From: Aptenodytes patagonicus
Lineage: Eukaryota > Chordata > Aves > Sphenisciformes > Spheniscidae
Reading direction: 5' to 3'
Assembly: GCF_965638725.1 (NCBI RefSeq)
Contig: NC_134970.1
Location: 6,616,001-6,680,000 of the forward strand
DNA: 64,000 nucleotides
Shown in pieces: positions 26,089 through 36,830 of this stretch. Position numbers and translations under genes: made by a program. The notes below the pieces were generated by a model, which was not told the DNA's origin, did no database searches, and saw only the letters and a program-made list of their open reading frames with translations. Positions within the stretch are counted from its first letter, which is position 1; each line of letters begins with the position of its first letter.

Positions 26089-27370
26089 GTAAGGAAAACG
26101 CTTCTGCTTTTTGGCTGACAAGAACAACCCTGGTCTTGACTCACTCGCTGAAGTCGGTGAGTTTGCAAAGGCCATGATTCTGCAGCAAGTACGGGCAGCG
26201 GCTGGGAGGAGCCCAGGGCGCTGTGAGGACCACGATGCTCTCAGCACACGGGCACCTGCCTAAGATCTAAGCAAGAGGCAGCGAGTCACAACCGCAGCTG
26301 CCAGGCCTGACTTCAGAGACTAAGTGGATGGCGGTGGGTCTGTGTCAGGCAGCTTGCACCCTGGGGATGATGCTAGCTTAGGTGGGCTCTTCCATGATGC
26401 TCCTGGGGTCAATGCTGTCATGTCTGCATGGCACTGCTCTGTGCAGACGTCTCATGCTAGCTTGGGAGATTCCCTTCATTGCAGTCCATCACGTAAGATC
26501 AGCGTGTCCCAACAGATCCCTGGCAAGGCTCCTCCTCTCTTCCCCCCCATTTTCTTCTGTGTCCATAACCCTACCCTGTGGTTACATCACCCCTACAGTC
26601 AGGGTAATCTTTTAAACCAAGAACAGGAGTATTTAGGATTTGTTTTGCTCCCTGCAACAGAAGCTGTGAAAGTGCAGAGCCAGACGGGGCGCAGAGCCAG
26701 CTTCCAGCTCCCAGTGGCTTGCTTTGAACAAGCTGGGTTTTTCCAACTCAGCAGCAGCACCTGCAGAGAGTAAAGGGCCAAATTAAAGAGAAGGAGTAAC
26801 ATCCACAAAGGGGAGCACCCTGGGGGCAGGAAGGTAGAGAGTACCTAAATATCATGCTCATATTAACAGTTAGGGACTTTCTCCGTAGGAGCTTGTGTAG
26901 TTTTGCGCCAGGCTCTGCTCAGGAGCCTGTGCCAACTCATTTTGATGTGACTGAGTCACTCCTGTGTTCACACAGATGTTCATTGCATAGGTATACATCA
27001 GATGAGAAGGATGGGAGTCTGCAAGGATATATGCATCATGCATGTATCTTTGCCATTTTTCCAGGATGAGGAATAAGATGAAATAATATTCAGTGAAGGA
27101 TTAAGTAAAGGTTTCCTCTGGTAAAGCTGGAGAAGTCCAGCTCTTGGTGGATGGAAAGTAATGCAAGGAAGATGAAGTCCATCAATAAGGGTGATGGTTC
27201 ACGTGTCGAAGGCACACAGAGGGAGGACAGAAGAGGTTGGCTGAGAATGAAGCACACTTTTTAAGTGGAGGACAGCTGTTGAAGTGGGGCAGGAGACTCT
27301 CTCACAGCAATAGACAGCTGTCAGTTCTGAAACTGATATGCACTCACTGCTCTTCATATGCATCTTTCAG
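26089..27370 (+). other. Last coding PKP1 intron
   Basis: The intron is 1.28 kb with acceptor CATCTTTCAG. Nothing else is recognised. Confidence 0.75.
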
Positions 27371-27442
27371 CAAGGATTTGATAAGAACATGATGGGATCT
27401 TTAGCTGGAACAACCTTCAGGACCCTCTCCTCCAGATTTTAG
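27371..27442 (+). CDS. PKP1: PKP1 terminal coding exon with stop
   Basis: The exon has 23 codons, QGFDKNMMGSLAGTTFRTLS then SRF, and TAG at 27440-27442. It matches the human C terminus QGFDRNMLGTLAGANSLRNF then TSRF. Transcribed sequence continues to a likely donor at 27472. Confidence 0.95.
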   Translation, partial: QGFDKNMMGSLAGTTFRTLSSRF

Positions 27443-27471
27443 GAGCCTCTCCATGCACGTTCAGGCTGCAG
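27443..27471 (+). other. PKP1: PKP1 3'UTR start, before a 3'UTR intron
   Basis: Twenty-nine bases after the stop end in GCAG followed by GTAAGA (27472), a strong donor. If used, the exon junction sits less than 50 nt after the stop, so it should not trigger nonsense-mediated decay. The downstream 3'UTR exon was not located with certainty. Confidence 0.6.
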
Positions 27472-30400
27472 GTAAGAACAGGGCCCTTGTGCATGGGGAA
27501 GGGGTGGTTTTGGGGGCAAAGGAGCGGTGTGTGAACCCCATGAGCTTTTTGCTATTTTTAATCTCCCCTAACGTGGGTTTGTGAGATTTTCATCACGAAT
27601 CCTATCAGCCCAAACTGCAAAGTATTTGTTTCGATGAAAAGTCAGAAGTCGTGCTGTTCCTGGTTTTAATGCAGATGTTGCCCACAGTACACAGCTGTGT
27701 GTTTTAGACATGCTCAGCGCAGATGTCATAGGACAGACAAAGCTGCTGGACTTGACTACGCCTCATGTGACTGTCTTACTTACTTTGCCAAGCAATACCT
27801 GATTAATTGCATTTTGCCAAATCCTCTCAGGTGGGGCTTTTCACAGGAATCTCTCTGACAGTAGTTTCATTCCTGAATCTTGAATAATGTTATCCAGATA
27901 GTGTCAGTAACATGCAATTAATTCCAGCACATGCTATGGCATTAACCATCACCCTTAGGGATTTTTTGAGCACTTAATAATCTATCTGTAAGCCTCATCA
28001 AAATTTGGAACTACATGCTGACATCTGAATAATCCCAATAGAGAAACCAGGTTAGAGAAATCATGGGCAGAATTTCCAGGGCATCGTTATGATTTTTTTT
28101 CAGTGTGAAATGAGGCTTGAATCTGTAGCGTACTTTTGATTCATAATTCCCATTGAAGGGAAAAAAGCTAAGCAGTTCTACACATTTCAAATATCATCTC
28201 TCTCTATGATGGAGATTGAGATTATTCAGGATTAATTATTTGCTCCCTTCCCCAACATGCTCTTTGCAATCAGACTAAGCGCAGTCCTGATGTGGGAGAA
28301 AACGGTGCAAAAGCCCACACCTTTCCTCTGCTGAGGTACAGATTTCACTTCTTCCTCTGTTGGGGTGTTTCCACTGAGACTCAGAGGAGCATGGAAGTGT
28401 AGGGGAAAAAGCTATGGGCAGTAGAGAAACTGGGTACAGGCCAAGACAAAAGATTAAAGGTTGGTTTTGAATGTAATGAAAAGATTTCTTGAATGCTTTA
28501 ATTACCTGGGTTTTTGGGTTTTCTTTGTTTTTCTCCATTTCAGAATTTGGAATTCGTTCATGTCCAGGAAGAAAACCCTGTCACAATTACTTAGGATGTT
28601 AAAGATGTAGAGTGTTTCTGAGTTTAACTCAACTGTAAAGCAAACTAAACATATGGATTTCATGTGGATGATATTGATATTTTTAAGCATTTTCTTCTTT
28701 TTAGGGTGAGAAGGGACTTTTATTGAGGTTATACTTTCTTGATGTCAATAATTTTTTTTTTTTTGCAAAGAACGTGTCTGTGTAACTCTGTACGTGTCAC
28801 TGTGTATGTGTGCATGCAGGCAATATACATGTGCACACGTGGTGAGTAGGACCTTCCTACAGGCTTAGTCCCCTGTCTTCCAGTGAAAGTTGGTGTGAGT
28901 TGTGCAGTTTAACCCCCTTGCAGAGTTTTGTCCAGTTCCACCCGATCCATGCACCAAATACTGCCACACTAAAAACTTGTCACAACCTATTTTCACCCAC
29001 AAGTATAAAAACTGCCAATTTTAGGTTGAGTCCCCCCATTGCATATGGCCGTTATAAACAGATACACACAACGGTGCTCTTCTTTACAAAGGCTGATTAT
29101 TCCTAACGTTTATGAACACGGCCTTCTTTTCTGCTTATGAATTTTTCTCCAATGAGCTCTTATAGTTATTAGTATTTTCTTTCCTGTCATGTGAACTTTT
29201 TATCTCAAGAAGCAAATTGACGTCTGCAAATTCTCTCCCGGGTCTCAGTAACCCTTCTCTGAAGCTATATGTGAGGGGACAATTGCAACACATCTGCAGA
29301 GCATGAATATTACCGGGTCCCGAACCATTTTGAGAGCCAGAACAGCTCAATCTCGTGACTGTACCTGGACAAATGTGGCATTTGAGAAGCTGAGCTGGAG
29401 ACAGGCAAAGTGTTTTTTCCCCTGGGATCACTGACTGCCACACAGGACTGAAAAAACTGAGGGATGTGGCCTTTTTAATCACATTTTGTTTTTGTTGATC
29501 AATGTAAAGAAATAGTATTAATATGCAAAGGAATGTAAGCACTTGTGTGAAGTCAGGTTTAGAAATATTTTATTTCTCAGGATCTTTAATTACACGATCA
29601 CCCTGTGATGCTAAGGCTGTGATAGGGGACTGCTGAGCTCATTTTAGGGCAACCCACTCCTTATGACAGTAACCGTGTGATGAAGGAGGCTGATCTTCCT
29701 CTCTCCAGAAGAAAAATATCCTCTACTCGTCCCCGCAGGAGGTGCGACTCAGATCCACAGGGAAAGGACCAGCTGAGGATGCATTTGCTGGCTGTCCCAC
29801 ACACACGGTTATTGCTTCTTCAAACCGTGCAGGGGCACAGGTCCCCGTTTTGCAGATATCAGGGGTGTAGGAGATGCTTGGGAAGGACGAATTACAGAGC
29901 TGAGTCTAGAAAGGGAAAAGCAGCCTCATTTTTTGCGAGTGTCAGACTCCTCAGTTGATGGAAATCACCATATCCCCATTCACTTCACAGATATGGGGTG
30001 ATTCGTGCTTGCTAAAGAACCATCCATGAAGTTCAGATTTGCTCTGACACAGCTCTAGAGCTAAGAAATGGGTGGCACTCGTTCGTCCCTCATTTAGACT
30101 GTAGGGAGCACGTGTCCACAGAGGGAGATCATTTTCTGGCTGGTTTTTCTCTTGGACTACAAAGGGTGGCTTAATCTTGTGCACTTTAATGAGCAGCAAC
30201 TATTTGCTTGCCTTCACCCACGTTCAGTCGAGAGCTTTCTGCGCAGAGCTCCCAGCCAAATGAGGGAGAAAAAAAGCACCTTTGAAGTGGAGAGCTAGAA
30301 CCAGGAGAATCCGGTAGGACAGTTTCAGGAGCATTTAAACAGCAGCAAAGGAGCCCCAGCCCGTGGGCATGCCCTTGCCATACCTGCCAGCTGTTACCTA

Positions 30401-30914
30401 GCTGGATGTATATTCTCAGGTGCATGGTTCAAAATGTTTTTGGCAGGACCCGAGACTATGAACGTCCAAAATGGCTGCAGCATCCGCAGCCAGGATTGTT
30501 ACAGTTTTGGTGTAAAAGTATGTTGCGTGCAATTTTGCATTCAGATTTGTTCCTGTAATTACATGTTTAACAGAAGTCCTGGGAGCTAATGTTTCTCTCT
30601 GTAAAATTAATTGGGGAAACCTAACTACAAAATGTAATGATGGAATATTGAGGAAAGTCATTCTAACTGGCTGTTATTTAAGCTTTATTTTAAAATACTG
30701 CTGCTGCTTTCACCAGTAATGCAATTTACTGAATCACTATATAGGGCACAAAGAGCTGTAGCTATATGATCATCATCTCACAATTAAATTTACAAGTACT
30801 GGAGATTTCATTATTAAGTATTAGACTCAAAGAGACAGATACATGATTCACATAAATTTTATGAAGTACAGCAAAGTTGTTTTTCCAAAGCTAATAAAAT
30901 GATAAAAATAAAAT

Positions 30915-31055
30915 CTGTCTCCGTCCTCAGAGATCTCCAAAACATGACTGGGCACAGCCCTGAGCAATCTCATCTGGCTTTGACATTATCCCTGCTTTGA
31001 GCTGGACAGACCAGAGAGGTTCCTTCCAATCTAATTTTTTTTATGATGCTGTATG
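30915..31055 (+). mobile_element. Old CR1 LINE 3' fragment
   Basis: The ordered CR1 3'UTR landmarks GAGCAATCTCATCTGG, CCCTGCTTTGAGCTGGAC and GGTTCCTTCCAATCTAA are followed by a decayed tail (TTTATGATGCTG). It is strongly diverged and has no coding sequence. Confidence 0.65.
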
Positions 31056-31665
31056 TTACTGCTTTCATACCTCAAAATATAGCTAACTCGAGAGAGCAGT
31101 GGGAATTGTAACCGCTCTGCCATTCCAGGGCTATTTTGCAGCTATTTCTTCCCCAGGAAATTCTCTGATACTCAAGTCCATTTTCCTCTCAGTCTCTCTT
31201 TTTAAAATCTGGACTACAGGCTCTACTCAAGTCAGTGAAGTGACACTGATGCCCAATTGTGAGAGAAGAAAGGAAAATCAGATTGTTGGAGTAACTGGTG
31301 TTGCTCATAACCAGCAGCTTTGGGAGCTCAGTGAGGTTCCCTCCATCATAAATGGATGCTGTTTTCACCTCCCATACAACTTTTTCATTCTAGGAGGTAT
31401 TGTTTCTTAAAGGCATGTTTTTAACTGCAACATCATCTTTGATGAGCTGTTTTCCTGTTTCTTGCTTCTTTAAGAGCCAAGGCAGGGCGTACCCATAATG
31501 ATACAGACGAGGGCAGGTCTACAGCACGTAGCACATGCCCTGGGTTGTAGTGATGGAGAATTACTGAGGAGGGAAGGACCACAGCTAGCAGCACTGTTAG
31601 CTCTGCCGGCAGCAGAAATAAGAGCAGTTGGGGCCTGATTTGTGCGCGGGACACACAACCATGTA

Positions 31666-31671
31666 AATAAA
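31666..31671 (+). terminator. Candidate PKP1 poly(A) signal (AATAAA)
   Basis: AATAAA is followed within 20 nt by a T/G-rich stretch (TTGTTTGTCCTGGG). It is one of three clustered signals. Confidence 0.4.
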
Positions 31672-31969
31672 TACCATACTTGTTTGTCCTGGGCTTAGCA
31701 GAGCTTTTTGGTTTATTTTCTCATAAATGCTTTGTTTGTTTTGTGTATGTACAATCCAACCCACCCCAGCATTTCAGAAGCCTCATGGACGAGTAGAAGG
31801 CAGTAGGCAGTTTTATTCCTCTCTGACCACACACCAGTTGAGACCAACTTAGCCTACCAGTCCATAGCTATACAGTGTATTCTGTAAGATATAGGTATGT
31901 GAGAATAATGTATCAGAGTTTTGTTTTGGCTGTACTGTATGTATTTGCTTCATTGGAAAAGCTGAAATC

Positions 31970-31975
31970 AATAAA
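31970..31975 (+). terminator. Candidate PKP1 poly(A) signal (AATAAA), best placed
   Basis: AATAAA is followed by a strong G/T-rich element at about 31998-32030 (GGTTGTGTTTTGGTTGTC), the classical layout of a vertebrate cleavage site. It lies 4.5 kb after the PKP1 stop on the same strand, with no other + strand gene to its left. Confidence 0.55.
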
Positions 31976-32374
31976 AATTGCTGGAATTTCTTCAAGCTTC
32001 CTGTTTTGAATGGTTGTGTTTTGGTTGTCTTGCCACAGTGTTAGGAAAGAATAAAGCATCTGTTTGAAAGGTTTGTAAAAGCCTATTACCCTGCAGCAGT
32101 GATTAGTCTGGACTGCTCTGCCCTGTGCCAATATGAGGAATGAAGCTGTAAATTACGTTTCCTCCACCATTACATCCTTGCCAAGCCTCAGTAGGTTTCT
32201 CTCCCATAAGCTTTTACAGTCGCCACTTCAATCCATGAAAAACTTAATTATCAATAGCATCATTTGTGCCATTGCTCTATGGATCCACAGCTTGTTGTGG
32301 GGAAAAAAACCACACCTTAGTTTCTTCTGAACCTGGCTCATATGAGCTGTGTTTGAAGTTTCCTAGTTCTTATA

Positions 32375-32850
32375 TTTAAAAAGCGTGACGAGTTGATCCT
32401 CCCCAGTTTCTCTTTGGTCCAGGCTGGAAAGTCCCAGTTCACAAACCTCAGACAGAGCCATCGGCACATTACATGCAATGACCTTTTCTGAACCTTTACA
32501 AATTAAACGATTTCCTTTCTGAGATGAGGAGACCAGAATGGCACAGAGTATGCAAAGGGTGAGTAAGTCATGGGTTTATGTAGGGACATCACAGCCGCCT
32601 TTCTGTTCTCTTCACCTTCCCGAACAATTCCTAACACACACCTTGGTTTCTGCAGCTCTGTTGTGCGTTGAGCTGTCACTGGGATGGGCTGTCCATCATA
32701 GACTTCCCTCCAAGTGGTCATGGTCATCTCCGAGCCCATCATTTACATGTGAAGAAAAGATTATTTGACCCCATGTGTATCACTTAACATTTCTCTATGT
32801 TGATGTTTGTCTGTCATTTATCACCCTTTCCTTATTGGTCTATAGTTCCC
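32375..32850 (-). mobile_element. Ancient CR1/L3-type LINE fragment, antisense
   Basis: On the + strand the order GGTCCAGGCTGGAAAGTCCC, then GGAGACCAGAATGGCACAGA, then TGACCCCATGTGTATCACTT, is that of reversed CR1/L3 reverse-transcriptase C-terminal sequence. No open frame survives. The right limit is vague because the copy decays gradually. It is older than the CR1 at 47.5 kb. Confidence 0.6.
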
Positions 32851-35800
32851 AAAAATTTTATATACAGATGCGGCCTGCAGTCCTCAGGTATGCAGTGGTG
32901 TGGGTTTCCCTGTGTCAGGTATAGGATATTGCAGAAATCTTCCCCGTTTCTCACAGGCATGACAAATTAGAAAAAGTAAATACATGATCTTTCCTGCTCT
33001 TCTCCTTTCTGAGTGCTCCTTTCACCCCTGATATTTAGTGGCCCTCCAGTCTCTGTGGCAGGCCCTTCATATATTTGAATATGCTCTTACTACTTATGGC
33101 TTATTCTTCTGACTTCAGCTAGTTGTTCCTTCAACTCCTTTTTGGCATATTTAGTATGGTATATGTTTAACCTGGCAGAGGTTATGAAGTCTTTCCTATT
33201 TTTGTCTTCAGCTATTTGAAAGACACCTCCTGATAACCTCCTTCTCCTGCTGCTTAACCAGGCCAGCTCCCTTCTGCTCTTCCTCAAGGATTTCTTAACT
33301 TAACAGCCCACACTGCCTGCAAAGTTTAATTCTCCCTTTTCGCTTCCCCTTAACAAGCATCATCCTTTAAGTTCCCCTTTTGGAAGATGAGTACACAGTG
33401 GTGGATGTTTAGGCTGTTGTTGATCCAGATGTTGATGTTACAGGGCAGCTCTATAAATGTAGGATTTGAGGCCAGACCTTTCATGCTAATCGGGACCAAA
33501 TTTAAGGCTGCATCTGCTTTGGGGACTTCCCAGCCTGCTGTGTGAAATTGTTGTCAACAGCATCTAAGAATTTGGTCTCTGCATCACATCCTGCAGTAAC
33601 TTAAGCCCAGTCTACGTGGGGATAGCTGAAGTGCGGGATGCTGAAGAGACTTTGTACCTCCAGTACTGGGGAACACTGTAGTATATAAATACCAGTAGCA
33701 GCCTTACAAAAGAAGTAAGGAAGCAGCATCCTCTTGATCTCCTTCAGAAGATGGCTCTTCAAAGAAGAAACTTGGCAAAGGGGAATGTGATCTCAGCTAC
33801 AAGGTGTGCTTAGTTCATTTACTCAAGGCAAGGCTGAGGAATAAGCCTTACCCCTGACAAGTATCTTATGAAAAAAAGGATTCACAGCCTATCAGACAGG
33901 CTTGGCACAGCCTGTGAATCCCTACATGGGAAAAGGGACAGGCGTCACCCCATGCCATGTTGCTCTGAGCTCCTTTCCAGGAACACCCTCTGCTGCTCTG
34001 CTGAGATTTTTGAAGGGTGGGCAAGCACAAAAGGGTTAAGCACAAAGGCAAAGCACCCAAACCTAAGCGTCTTAACCAGTTTTGGGTGGACCTTACACAG
34101 CAGCACTTCAAAACCTAAATTGCATTGGCAACTGTGATCATTCCTTACTTAAGCTGCTTCTAGACCACAGTGCAGCAGGCATATTTGCAATTGGTTTTGA
34201 ATGTAGTACCTAATTGTCTAATAAAAGTCCATTAAGGAGCAGTGTATCCTCCTTGGGAGGATTAAATATTGATATTGCATACGTACTGGTGATGTCCATT
34301 CTGCAGCTTCTTCAGGCACAAATCAAATCTGAACGCACATCTAAGAAAGGTCATATAAATTACAGGCTAGGAGAGCAAGTTGTCTTCTACCAAGTCTGGC
34401 ATAGATGCAGAATGTCTAAAATTAATGCAGATGAGTCCTACCTCTATATTCTTGAGCAGGCTCTCTGGACACTGAAGAAGGGCAGGCCATGTCATCGTAG
34501 CTCTCAGTACATGCCTCCAACTTGGAAATTGAGAGCTGCTCAGCAATGGAGCCGATACACGACTACGTGCTTGGGTCTCTCTTTATCCATTTGCAGCATG
34601 TAAAATGAATACCAAGAAACTAGTATGTCGTCTTATTTTGGGACCTGTATCCTATGTATGAACACATAAGAAAAGCCCATTTTTGGACAGGGCAGTCTGT
34701 AGACACACACAGAGACCACAGGGCAGTTTGCAAGAAAAAGACAACCGAGGTGCTCCTGGTGTGATTCAAATGCGATGAAACATGCATCCCCTCTAGAGGC
34801 TGGGTCAGGGGCCAGAGACTTCTGTGGGGGCAAACAGTGATGGATGCACTGATTTAGCTCAAATGCATTGGTATTGCAGCAGGATTCAAGGCAAAGAAAA
34901 GGGGTGCTGCAGGGTGCAGAGTACCCACAGAGCACTCCTTCTCCAAAATACAGCAAGCACTAAGTCCTTGGAAACCTTACAGGTCCTACAGGCTCATGGA
35001 ATCTCAAATAATGCATGGGACTCCGCCAGAAAAACCTTATCCCACCAGCAAAGCAGCCCCCAGTATAGCCCCCTCTCCCATTCCACAGTGCAAATTGGAG
35101 TCCTTTATCACTGCCCATGATGCTTTCAGAGCAGACCCCACTCTCCATTTTCAGACCCATGAGATACCTTCCCCACAGATCCCCGGCATGCCCAGAAATA
35201 GCTGACTTCCCCAGGCCACACCCCAGAGGATCATCACTTCCCAGCCAAGAACAGTTCCCAATTTCACAGCACAGAGACCTCATCGCACTGTGCAGGGCAT
35301 CCCTAGGAAACACCAAGCCCCAGCCACACGCTGAAACAGCACCAACAACCCCACAATACCAACATCTTGTGCTGGGACACACTTGATCAACAAAGTTCCT
35401 CTATCTCAGTTTCCCACACGCTGGGTGAGGTCACCCCAAGCAGAGGCACTGTTGTGGCATCCCAGCCCCATGGCCAGATGCCTTAGGAGTGCCACGGTCC
35501 CACATGGCACTGGAGGACACGTGGCAGCCCATACCAGAAAGCCCTGCCTGGTAAAAGCAAGGCATATGCCAAAGAGCTTCAGCATATGCATGGCACCCAC
35601 AGCCCATAGCCCCCACAGCGCTCGTGCACCCACATCCCAGGGCATCTCCACCACAGGACTCGGGGGCCTGGGTCAGGAGAAAGCACAAGTCCTGTGTGAG
35701 GCACAGTGACTCATTCCCTAGTTACCTTCCCCGTAACATGCATGACTTTGTGCTCCTCTATCATATAACCCTCATTTGTATCTTTCCCACAATTATGTGT

Positions 35801-36724
35801 CCTTGCAGATTTAATCTTGACAAGCACAGAAGTTGTTACCTACCCAAGATTGTACTTGGCCCCTTTCTAAGCTTGCCTTTGTCCCTTTTGAGTTTCGAAG
35901 TTTGCCTTTTGAGGGACTCCCATGAGGCATCCCAAATACACGGCCGTGTCCCTTTCTCTCATCTAAGACCAGGAGATCTCTCCTTTGCACTGCTGGGATG
36001 CAGGAAAACATTGAAGCTCTACCTGAGCCTTTACAGCATCATCTTCTCCATCAGGGTGGGTGGAGTAGTGACATCCAGAGCAACATTTCCCAGATTTAGG
36101 AAACTCTGTGTGCAGTTTGTCAGGATGTGGCATCCACTCCTGGATGCTCACACCAAGCATCCTCCATCCGACTGAGCCCCAACAACGATTTTTTTAGCTC
36201 TGGCTCCCGTTACAGCCCTCTGTAACTTGATAATCTCATGCAGGAAAGGCTTTGATGAGAGGGTAATTACCTCCCTGCTACCACCCTCCTGCGCACTCAT
36301 TCTGTGCTGAATGTGCTGCACTTGGTGGCAGAAATGAGATCCTTGGTGCTCCCGGTCTCCTCAGCCCAGCAGCTGATGATGAGCAAGAGAGCGTTTCAGC
36401 ACAAGGAAGAGCACTGCAGGAATCTTCATAGGGTACGAGGGGATTGCATTGGGTGGGTGGAATTGCTGGCAGTAATTCTTAGGTAGCAGATCTGGTCCTG
36501 ATTAACACTTTGTCTAATATTCCACGTCTTGGATGAGATCTCAGATGTCCCAAAGCAAGGAGATGACCAGATCTGGGCACTGATTCTGCAGTGGTTCCAG
36601 AGCTCGACACTGTCATAACCACGCACAGAGCTTGCAGGAGCCATTCCTGAGCCCGGTTTCTCCCTTGACTTTCTGCCTGCAGAGTTGTCTGCATTTCTGC
36701 AAATGAGGAGAAAAGCAGTTAAAA
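32851..36724. other. Intergenic DNA between PKP1 and TNNT2, left part
   Basis: No exon chain, RNA gene or named repeat is recognised apart from the short inverted repeat above. Open frames of up to 183 codons occur (35624-36175) but lack any recognisable domain, and several overlap on both strands. Confidence 0.6.
33878..33921. repeat. Short inverted repeat (10-bp arms)
   Basis: GGATTCACAG at 33878-33887 and CTGTGAATCC at 33912-33921 are perfect reverse complements separated by 24 bp. No gene is adjacent and the role is unknown. Confidence 0.6.
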
Positions 36725-36830
36725 CATCCCCAGCCGGCACAGCAGCAAATCATCCCTACGCTGCACAGCTGAAATGACCCCAGCCTGTGCAGCAGTGAAT
36801 AACGCCCCCCATTGCACAGGCGTGCCTGGC
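36725..36830. repeat. Degenerate minisatellite, about 4 x 27 bp
   Basis: Consecutive units at 36725-36750, 36751-36777, 36778-36804 and 36805-36830 share the pattern CCCCAGCC, GCACAGCAG, AAT. Units differ at many positions, so the array is old. Confidence 0.65.

Larger units (their letters stand above)
1489..27471 (+). other. PKP1: PKP1 gene (plakophilin 1), 3' portion; 11 coding exons in window
   Basis: Plakophilin 1 is a desmosomal plaque protein of the p120-catenin/armadillo family. Its head binds desmoplakin, desmogleins and keratins, its arm repeats give the plaque scaffold, and a pool is nuclear. Eleven exons at 1489-1913, 11240-11384, 13121-13328, 14080-14257, 16389-16503, 17737-17892, 17996-18172, 20258-20411, 20922-21108, 26004-26088 and 27371-27442 all have AG/GT borders. 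Phases match at every junction and they sum to 1902 nt (633 codons plus stop). The product follows human PKP1 (about 624 residues over the same span, from memory) almost block by block, ending in SSRF where human ends in TSRF. The N-terminal ~100 residues and promoter are outside the window. Paralogues PKP2-4 fit much less well. The gene is convergent with TNNT2. Confidence 0.96.
27472..32060 (+). other. Probable PKP1 3'UTR intron and terminal 3'UTR exon region
   Basis: No coding sequence is seen here. Poly(A) signals cluster at the right end (31666, 31970 and 32046 vicinity). An acceptor-like CACCCCAG near 31770 could open a short terminal exon, but the true acceptor may be further left. An old CR1 3' fragment lies at about 30915-31055. 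The boundaries are inferred. Confidence 0.45.

Noticed and set aside
33001..33300. Possible further LINE sequence after the antisense CR1/L3 fragment
   Set aside because: A - strand frame rich in Lys and Arg is present but I could not match it to any reverse-transcriptase segment.
35624..36175. + strand open frame (183 codons)
   Set aside because: No recognisable domain or homologue and no transcription signals, in repeat-poor intergenic DNA.
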